This document shows, in pieces, positions 58,548 to 64,000 of a stretch of 64,000 bases of DNA. The notes beneath the pieces were generated by a model. It saw only the letters and a list, made by a program, of their open reading frames with translations, searched no databases and had not been told where the DNA came from. How positions within the stretch are numbered: the first letter of the stretch is position 1; every line of letters starts with the position of its first letter. Source of the stretch: Fimbriimonadaceae bacterium (GTDB lineage: Bacteria; Armatimonadota; Fimbriimonadia; Fimbriimonadales; Fimbriimonadaceae); the NCBI GenBank assembly GCA_023957775.1, contig JAMLGR010000017.1, positions 1 through 64,000 of the forward strand, in the 5' to 3' direction. The position numbers and the translations under genes are program-made.

Positions 58548-60284
58548 ATGAGCGAAGAGAAATCGATCCGTGAGATCCGTCTGGAGAAGCTCGAGCGCAT
58601 GCGCGCGCTCGGATGCGATCCGTACCGCGTCGAGCGGTTCGACCGCACCGGGAGCGCCGAGGAGTTGCTCGGCCTCTTCCCCGCCGAGGGCGACCTCCCC
58701 GAGGGGCAGGCCCCGGAGGTTCGGTTCGCAGGACGCGTCGTCTCGTACCGGCTCATGGGCAAGGCGGGCTTCGCCCACCTTTCGGACGGCGACGCGAAGA
58801 TTCAGGGCTACTTCAAGAAGGACGAGCTGGGCGAGACGGGTTGGGAGCTGTACAACCTGCTCGATATCGGCGACCACGTGGGTGTGGTCGGGCACCTCTT
58901 CCTGACCCGCACCGGGGAGCGGTCGATCCACGTCAAGGAGCTGGTTCCGCTCAGCAAGTCGCTGCACGTGCTCCCGCTCGGCAAGGAGAAGGAGGGGCAG
59001 CAGTGGTACGGACTCTCCGACGTCGAGCAGCGCTACCGCCACCGCCATCTCGACCTGATCTGCAACCCCGACGCGCGGGACATGCTGATCAAGCGCATGA
59101 AGATCACGTCGGCCGTGCGGCGGTACATGGACGCGCTGGGCTACCTGGAAGCCGAAACTCCCATGCTCCAGGTCGTCGCTGGCGGCGCGGCGGCCCGCCC
59201 GTTCCTCACGCACTACAACGCGTACGAGATGGACGTGAAGCTGCGCATCTCGCTCGAGCTGTATCTCAAGCGGCTGATCTGCGGCGACCTCCCGAAGGTT
59301 TATGAGGTCGGGCGCGTGTTCCGCAACGAGGGCGTCTCGAACCGGCATAGCCCCGAGTTCACGATGCTCGAGTTCTACGAGGCCTACACCGATCTCGAAG
59401 GGATGATGGAGCGAGTGGAAGGACTCTTCCAACACGTCGCGCAAGAGGTGTTCGGCCAAACGCGCTTCGTCAAACGCGTCGCCCGCATGCATGTGGGTCC
59501 GGTGACCGTGCCCGACGGAACTTCGGAGGCTGAAGCACTCGCCATGGAGCGAGACCGCCGCGGACGGGACGCCGAACTCGACTTCGCCCAACCCTGGAAG
59601 CGCATCGACCTTCTGACGGCCATTGAGGAAGCCCTCCACCTCGAACCAGGATCCCTCGCGGGCTGCCTCAAACTTGAAACGGAAGGGGAACGCATGGCCG
59701 CCTTCCAAGCGCAGGTCCTCCGCGGATTCGAGTCTCTGCCCGATGCGGGCGACAAGGACCAGCTCGACTTCGACGCGCATCCACATTTCAAACAACAGGT
59801 CGAGGGCGGTGGCTACCGCGTCTTCACGTTCTCGGGCCTCTCCTACCTGAATCCAAAGGAGGAGACCAACCTGGGCGGCCTGATCGAGAAGCTCCTCGAG
59901 GCGCTCGTCGAGGACATGCTCCAAGAGCCCACGTTCGTCGTCGGCTACCCGATCGAAACCAGCCCACTGGCCAAGAAGGACCCGGACAACCCACGACTGA
60001 CCCGACGGTTCGAAGGGTATGTCCTGGGCCGCGAGATGTGCAACGCCTTTTCCGAGCTGAACGACCCGGTCGACCAGACCGAGCGCTTTCAACAGCAGCT
60101 CGACGAACGCGCCAAGGGCGATGACGAGGCCCACCCGATGGACGAGGAGTATGTGTACGCGCTCGAGTCCGGCATGCCCCCGACCGGTGGGTGCGGCATC
60201 GGCATCGACCGCATGGCGATGGCCTTGCTCGGTGCCGACGTCATCCGCGAGGTCGTCCTGTTCCCCACGATGAAGCCGGAATAG
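58548..60284 (+). CDS. lysS: lysyl-tRNA synthetase, class II
   Basis: 578 residues, against about 500 in most bacteria. An N-terminal OB anticodon-binding domain (about 60-165, VRFAGRVVSYRLMGKAGFAH) is followed by the class II core: QRYRHRHLDLICNP, FLTHYNAYEMDVKLRISLEL, motif 2 RVFRNEGVSNRHSPEFTMLE and motif 3 GCGIGIDRMAMALLG. The extra length lies in the region between motifs 2 and 3 (residues about 310-445), where some spans (QPWKRIDLLTAIEEALHLEP, DKDQLDFDAHPHFKQQ) do not match the usual insert. Charging should be intact. TAAACT is 11 bases upstream. Confidence 0.95.
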   Translation: MSEEKSIREIRLEKLERMRALGCDPYRVERFDRTGSAEELLGLFPAEGDLPEGQAPEVRFAGRVVSYRLMGKAGFAHLSDGDAKIQGYFKKDELGETGWELYNLLDIGDHVGVVGHLFLTRTGERSIHVKELVPLSKSLHVLPLGKEKEGQQWYGLSDVEQRYRHRHLDLICNPDARDMLIKRMKITSAVRRYMDALGYLEAETPMLQVVAGGAAARPFLTHYNAYEMDVKLRISLELYLKRLICGDLPKVYEVGRVFRNEGVSNRHSPEFTMLEFYEAYTDLEGMMERVEGLFQHVAQEVFGQTRFVKRVARMHVGPVTVPDGTSEAEALAMERDRRGRDAELDFAQPWKRIDLLTAIEEALHLEPGSLAGCLKLETEGERMAAFQAQVLRGFESLPDAGDKDQLDFDAHPHFKQQVEGGGYRVFTFSGLSYLNPKEETNLGGLIEKLLEALVEDMLQEPTFVVGYPIETSPLAKKDPDNPRLTRRFEGYVLGREMCNAFSELNDPVDQTERFQQQLDERAKGDDEAHPMDEEYVYALESGMPPTGGCGIGIDRMAMALLGADVIREVVLFPTMKPE

Positions 60285-60336
60285 GTTTGTGGTTTGATGT
60301 CTCCCCCACAAACCACAAACCACAAACCACAAACCT
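60285..60336 (+). repeat. facing GGTTTGT and ACAAACC heptamer arrays
   Basis: GGTTTGTGGTTTG, a 12-base loop, then (ACAAACC)4 in inverse orientation, giving a 13-base stem. Directly after the lysS stop. Shares TCCCCC-(ACAAACC)4 with 6926-6964. Confidence 0.9.
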
Positions 60337-60339
60337 ACG

Positions 60340-60345
60340 TATAGT
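60340..60345 (+). promoter_or_regulatory. -10 box TATAGT for the prepilin-type gene at 60351
   Basis: TATAGT, five bases (GAATC), then ATG; no ribosome-binding site. Confidence 0.5.
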
Positions 60346-60350
60346 GAATC

Positions 60351-61154
60351 ATGGGTGTTCGGCGCGCGTTCACGCTGATCGAACTGCTCGTGGTCGTCAC
60401 GATCATCGCGATTCTCGCCGCGATCCTCTTCCCCGTCTTCGCGGCGGCGAAGGAGAGCGCCAAAGGCACGGTGTGCCTGAGCAACATGCGCCAGATGGGA
60501 ATGGCCATGCAGCTCTACCTCGGCGACTACGACGACGTGTGGTTCCCCTCGCTCAGCCCGAGCGACCTCGGCCCGCAATTCGCGCCCGTCCAACCGTGGT
60601 TTGGCTACGACAACCACAACCACGCCCTCTCGGGCGGCTTCGACGGGCGGATCTACGAGCCGGCGACCGGCCCCGCGCGGCCAGGGGCGCTTGATCCTTA
60701 CATCAAAGGCCCAGGCATCATCCGCTGCCCCAGCATGCCGGGCGCGTGGCAGAGCGCTTACGCATCCAACTACTTCAATCCCGGCTTCAACTCGCCCTAC
60801 TACATCACGAATCCGCTCGCGGCGGGCAGGGAGTTTGGGCCGAGCAGCAAGACCTTCTCGATCTGGAACGGACGGGTCGTGACCACGGGAGCGCCCGCCT
60901 CGGAAGTGGAGGAGCCAGCCTTCACGCTCGTGGTCTGGGAGCATCTGGCCCAGGTGCCCGTGTGCAACTTCCTCCAGCAGGCCGACTGGTACGACTCGCC
61001 GCCCGACGACCCTTACCTCCGCAATCACTTCCACTTCCTGCATCGGGACGCCGCGAACGCGCTGTGGGCGGACGGCCACGCCAAACGCATGACCTACTTC
61101 GGGCTGAAACGGCCGATGTTCAGCAGCCTCAAGAGCATCTACCCCGGGTATTAG
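60351..61154 (+). CDS. prepilin-type protein with H-X9-DG C-terminal motif
   Basis: 267 residues. [26 protein letters not shown] leader with Ala before the cut. SAKGTVCLSNMRQMGMAMQL and the C-terminal HRDAANALWADGHAKRMT (H-X9-DG) place it in the DUF1559-like family. Four Cys are conserved with the 32278 protein in part. It is a single gene with its own leaderless promoter. Role unknown; could be a surface or pilus-like subunit. Confidence 0.92.
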   Translation: MGVRRAFTLIELLVVVTIIAILAAILFPVFAAAKESAKGTVCLSNMRQMGMAMQLYLGDYDDVWFPSLSPSDLGPQFAPVQPWFGYDNHNHALSGGFDGRIYEPATGPARPGALDPYIKGPGIIRCPSMPGAWQSAYASNYFNPGFNSPYYITNPLAAGREFGPSSKTFSIWNGRVVTTGAPASEVEEPAFTLVVWEHLAQVPVCNFLQQADWYDSPPDDPYLRNHFHFLHRDAANALWADGHAKRMTYFGLKRPMFSSLKSIYPGY

Positions 61155-61495
61155 CGGCGCCAGAGTCCGCGAAGAAAGCCGAAGAACGAGAGGTTCGGTT
61201 CGAGCCCGAGCTCTTTGGCTCTAGCCTCGATGGCCTCCTTGGAGTCCTTGAGGTCGGTGTGGGTCATCTGGCGGTGCAGCTTGATCGCCTCGATGAACTT
61301 CCCCTGGTGGAGGAGGGCGTCGACCTGACCGTGCAGTTCGGGCGAAGGCAACACGCCCTCCATCTCGTGCTGGATCTGCTCCACGGCGTCCTTCGCCTCG
61401 CGGAGCGATGAACCGAACCGCTCCCGGTGCCAGGCCACGGCCCGGACCTTCTTGCCCTGGCGCACCAGATCGAGGAGTTCGCGGTCTTCGGTCAT
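61151..61495 (-). CDS. protein with two ribosomal L7/L12 C-terminal-like repeats
   Basis: 114 residues from ATG at 61495 (MTEDRELLDLVRQGKKVRAV); ATG at 61519 is an alternative. Two repeats resemble the L7/L12 C-terminal domain: KKVRAVAWHRERFGSSLREA followed by KDAVEQI, and KFIEAIKLHRQMTHTDLKDS followed by KEAIEA. Small stand-alone proteins with this motif occur in many bacteria with no known function. Convergent with the prepilin gene (4-base overlap). Divergent from the DUF4349 lipoprotein. Confidence 0.8.
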   Translation of the reverse strand: MTEDRELLDLVRQGKKVRAVAWHRERFGSSLREAKDAVEQIQHEMEGVLPSPELHGQVDALLHQGKFIEAIKLHRQMTHTDLKDSKEAIEARAKELGLEPNLSFFGFLRGLWRR

Positions 61496-61569
61496 CCCAT
61501 CACTCTTACGGCCCGGCATTGTGCGAGGTTGCCGAGACCGGCTGAACGACCCGGGAACCTCGAGACACC

Positions 61570-61575
61570 TACGAT
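61570..61575 (+). promoter_or_regulatory. -10 box TACGAT for the DUF4349 gene
   Basis: TACGAT, four bases to the first ATG (61580) or seven to the second (61583). Second start fits leaderless spacing better. Confidence 0.4.
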
Positions 61576-61579
61576 CACC

Positions 61580-62458
61580 ATGATGAAGTTCAGCACAGGC
61601 ACCACGGTCGCGCTCTTGGCGACGCTCGCCCTTGCAGGATGCGGTTCGGCCGGCTACAGCGACCAGACCGCCGCGTCCAGCCCCGCCGCCAGCGTGGAAT
61701 CGCGGGCCAGAGAGTCTACGGGCGACTCCGCCAAGGCCGAGGCGGGATTCGTCCCGGCTTCCAACCAAACCGTAGACGCGCCCAAGCGTGCGGTCATCCG
61801 CCAGGGCTCGCTGGCCGTCCGAGTCGGCGATCTCGAGAAGTCCGAGCGCGCCGCGGGCACCATCATCGCCGGTCTCGGCGGCTATGTGGACTCCGCGTCC
61901 AGCTCCGATTTGGCCGGTCAGAAACCGATTCTCACCCTGTCGGCGCGCATTCCCGAGTCTGCGTTCGATCAGGCTCTGCGCGAGTTCGAGGCCCTGGGCA
62001 CCCGCCTGAGCAAGCACGTCTCGTCGCAGGACGTCACCGGCGATCTCGCCGACTACGCGGCGCGCCTCACCACGATGCGCGCCAATGAGGAGTCACTGCG
62101 CAACATGCTCCGCAAGGCCAGCGATTCCACGACGATCATGGAAGCCCAACGCCGACTCGCGGAAGCGCGGGGCGAGATCGAGGGTCTCCAAGCCCGTCTT
62201 GCATCCCTGAAGGGGCAGGCCGCCCTCTCGACGATCGAGCTGCGCCTCGAGCAGAGCGCGGAAACCGCCGGCACGAAGGACCCGCGATGGGGCGCCGAAG
62301 CCTGGGCGGCGGCCAGCGCTTCGGCCATGGACACGTTCCGGATCGTGCTGGGAGCGTTTCTCTGGTTCGTCGCGTACTCCCCGCTTTGGATCGTCGGCTA
62401 CCTCGTCGTTCGGTTCCTTCGCGGTCGCAAGCGGCCAACGTCCAACGCGGCGGTGTGA
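61580..62458 (+). CDS. DUF4349 family lipoprotein
   Basis: 292 residues. Lipoprotein signal MKFSTGTTVALLATLALAGC with Cys at about 21; a Ser/Ala-rich linker; then the DUF4349 domain (VIRQGSLAVRVGDLEKSERA, PILTLSARIPESAFDQALRE, SSQDVTGDLADYAARLTTMR) with a coiled coil at about 165-220 (AQRRLAEARGEIEGLQARLA), and a C-terminal transmembrane helix (FRIVLGAFLWFVAYSPLWIV). Membrane-associated; function unknown. Confidence 0.92.
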   Translation: MMKFSTGTTVALLATLALAGCGSAGYSDQTAASSPAASVESRARESTGDSAKAEAGFVPASNQTVDAPKRAVIRQGSLAVRVGDLEKSERAAGTIIAGLGGYVDSASSSDLAGQKPILTLSARIPESAFDQALREFEALGTRLSKHVSSQDVTGDLADYAARLTTMRANEESLRNMLRKASDSTTIMEAQRRLAEARGEIEGLQARLASLKGQAALSTIELRLEQSAETAGTKDPRWGAEAWAAASASAMDTFRIVLGAFLWFVAYSPLWIVGYLVVRFLRGRKRPTSNAAV

Positions 62459-62466
62459 AGAGGGGT

Positions 62467-64000
62467 CTAGGGGACGAGCGTGAACAACACCTCGTCCACG
62501 AAGACCCTCCAGGGCGCGGTCGTCTCGGAGGCGACCTCGTTCCAGCCCAGCCGCGCCTTAACGCGCCGCGTTCCAGGCTGGATGAACCGCGCGATCGGCG
62601 CGGGTGCCGTCGCCAAGACTTGGGAGTCCGACGTGGAGGCGACCGACCCCGTCAACCGGACCCACGCTGCCGCCGAGTAGTCGTACAGGTCCACGTAGCG
62701 GAAGATGCCCGAGGCGTTCACTCGGGACTCCACGCGGACCGTCAAGGCCGTGCCGCCCGTTACCGGGGCGACGCCCTCCGCGTTGAGCTGCACCATGTAG
62801 CCCACCTCTTCCGCCGCCAGGTTGCGGCGGCCGACCACGCAGCGATCGTCGCTGAGAAAGAGCTGCTGAAGGCGCCCCGACTCGTGGATACCCGGGACCA
62901 CCGAGAAGCTCCTCGGCGAAAACGGCTCGACGTCCGCCACGGTGGCAAGCCAGACGCCGCGGCCGTGCGTTACCGCCATCAACGTCGCGTCGTCCTTCCA
63001 GATCAGCTCGTCGATCGGCACGGTTCCAGGGCCGTCGCTGAGGTTCGTCCAGGTGGCGCCGTCGTCGCTCGAAGTGAAGATCCCCAGGTCCGTTCCCGCG
63101 TACCAGAAGTTCGGTTTGGTGCGGTGCTGGGCGAGGGCGCTGACCGGCAGGCTCGGCAAGGCGAAGGCCCCCGATCCGGCGACGGGAGCCCACGATGCCC
63201 CGCCGTCGGTCGTCCGCCAAATGTTGTCGGCCTCCCATCCCATGAAGCTCACGGTCACGCGGTTCACGTCGCTGCGATCGATCACGATGCGGGAGATCCA
63301 GCGCTGGGGCAGGCCCACGCCGTTACGGTCCACACGCACCCAGGTCGGGGTCGTGGCCGTGCCGTTGGACGTCTTGTAAAGGTGCCCGTCGTTGTGCCCG
63401 GCCCAGATCACGTTCTCGTCGCCCTCCGCCACGGAGGCGGTGGAGAGGTTCCACGGGTTGTTGTCTGCGAAGTGGGCGCGGTCGATTTTTCCACCTTCGG
63501 CGACGTTGCTCGGACGGATGGAAGGTTTGATGCTCGTCCACGTGTTGGAGGTGCGGACGGCGTTGTTGCGCCACAGCTCTTCGCCGCACGCCAGCATTCG
63601 GTTGCCGTTGTTCGGGTCGATGAGGAAGAACGGGATGAAGTTGTAGTTGTTCGCCGAACCGGCACCCGGTGGGGCCACGTTGCCGCTGAACGATCCGCCT
63701 CCGTTGTTGCTGCGCCGTAGGTTCATGTACTGGCTTCCGCCGTAGAGGTAGTTCGCATTGAAGGGATCGGCCGCGCAGAACCCGCCGTCGCCCCCGATCA
63801 CATTCGAGTTCCAATTCATCGGATCGCCCGTGTAGCGGTTGGTGCCGTTGTCCTGCGCCCCCGCGAGCACCACGCCGTTCGCATTCACGGCCGCGCCGTA
63901 GAACTGAGTCACTCCAAGATTGTTGTTGAGGTTCACCACCGGGTTGGAGTAGGCGTTGTCGGCCCGGTAGATCCCTCCGTCGCAACCGAAGAACAGCTTG
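62467..64000 (-). CDS. BNR/sialidase-like beta-propeller protein, 3' part
   Basis: More than 510 residues, open to the end of the window. Contains repeated BNR Asp-box-like elements: SSDDGATWTNLS, RTTDGGASWAPV, DGGFCAADPF and a start FGCDGGIYRADNAY. They build a beta-propeller of the sialidase/WD40-like secreted-glucosidase family. A C-terminal beta-sandwich follows (about the last 130 residues, with GTALTVRVESRVNASGIFRY). Probably secreted; no sugar-active residues were recognised. Start and signal lie beyond 64000. Confidence 0.85.
   Translation of the reverse strand, partial: KLFFGCDGGIYRADNAYSNPVVNLNNNLGVTQFYGAAVNANGVVLAGAQDNGTNRYTGDPMNWNSNVIGGDGGFCAADPFNANYLYGGSQYMNLRRSNNGGGSFSGNVAPPGAGSANNYNFIPFFLIDPNNGNRMLACGEELWRNNAVRTSNTWTSIKPSIRPSNVAEGGKIDRAHFADNNPWNLSTASVAEGDENVIWAGHNDGHLYKTSNGTATTPTWVRVDRNGVGLPQRWISRIVIDRSDVNRVTVSFMGWEADNIWRTTDGGASWAPVAGSGAFALPSLPVSALAQHRTKPNFWYAGTDLGIFTSSDDGATWTNLSDGPGTVPIDELIWKDDATLMAVTHGRGVWLATVADVEPFSPRSFSVVPGIHESGRLQQLFLSDDRCVVGRRNLAAEEVGYMVQLNAEGVAPVTGGTALTVRVESRVNASGIFRYVDLYDYSAAAWVRLTGSVASTSDSQVLATAPAPIARFIQPGTRRVKARLGWNEVASETTAPWRVFVDEVLFTLVP

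Noticed and set aside
58167-61079. Minus-strand open frame of 970 codons opposite lysS
   Set aside because: Antisense shadow; LysRS motifs on the plus strand are unambiguous.

Overview
The window is GC-rich bacterial chromosome from a diderm. Kdo activation (kdsB), an O-antigen-type ABC exporter, a periplasmic-type FKBP and lipoproteins point to an outer membrane. Several prepilin-type proteins with the FTLIELLVV leader (two with C-terminal H-X9-DG-like features), a PEP-CTERM protein, many TTG/GTG starts, and the gene content best fit Armatimonadota, class Fimbriimonadia. That placement is inference from gene families, not a search result. No rRNA, phage, transposase or CRISPR was seen.

Layout. 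1-4.8 kb: the 3' end of recJ, then small surface or unknown genes in a stretch that carries a decayed second copy of the recJ tail and its neighbour. 4.8-7.2 kb: tryptophan catabolism (kynA with a frameshift, then kynU) and tRNA-Phe and tRNA-Asp. 7.2-12.7 kb: a lone receiver protein, a GH4 glycosidase, an operon of ECF sigma factor, anti-sigma factor and degenerate trypsin/PDZ protein, and divergent moaA. 12.7-18.1 kb: a glycine-rich RRM protein, dtd, rel, kdsB, a lipoprotein and greA. 18.1-24.4 kb: glycosyltransferase, Wzt/Wzm-like exporter, FKBP, phosphodiesterase, phoU, an orphan OppF-type ATPase and nadK. 24.4-33.4 kb: TPR protein, purL, lipoprotein, lemA, two putative dehydrogenases, ridA and an H-X9-DG prepilin. 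33.4-45.4 kb: pgk, EVE, DUF2089/DUF4097 pair, HEAT protein, MFS transporter, a paralogous gene pair, dienelactone hydrolase, phosphoesterase and rluD. 45.4-57.2 kb: a long minus-strand translation block (rpsL, rpsG, fusA, tuf, rpsJ, then rplC to rplE) that stops after rplE. 57.4-64 kb: glycosyltransferase, lysS, another prepilin, an L7/L12-like repeat protein, a DUF4349 lipoprotein and the 3' part of a BNR-repeat protein that runs off the end.

Gene expression. At least a dozen genes have a TANNNT- or CATAAT-type -10 box ending 4-9 bases before the start codon and no Shine-Dalgarno sequence, so leaderless transcripts look common here. Other genes sit in tight operons joined by ATGA/GTGA/TTGA overlaps. 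The sigma-factor operon has its own GAAAC-N16-CGTC ECF-type promoter.

Repeats. Intergenic spaces hold four kinds: heptamer arrays (ACAAACC, GACAAAC, GGTTTGS, GGGAATC), a 118-bp hairpin-forming duplication, a palindromic family built on CACGCCCG/CGGGCGTG (including a four-unit 47-bp array), and intrinsic terminators. The heptamers sit mainly at gene 3' ends and in two places have become part of coding C-termini.
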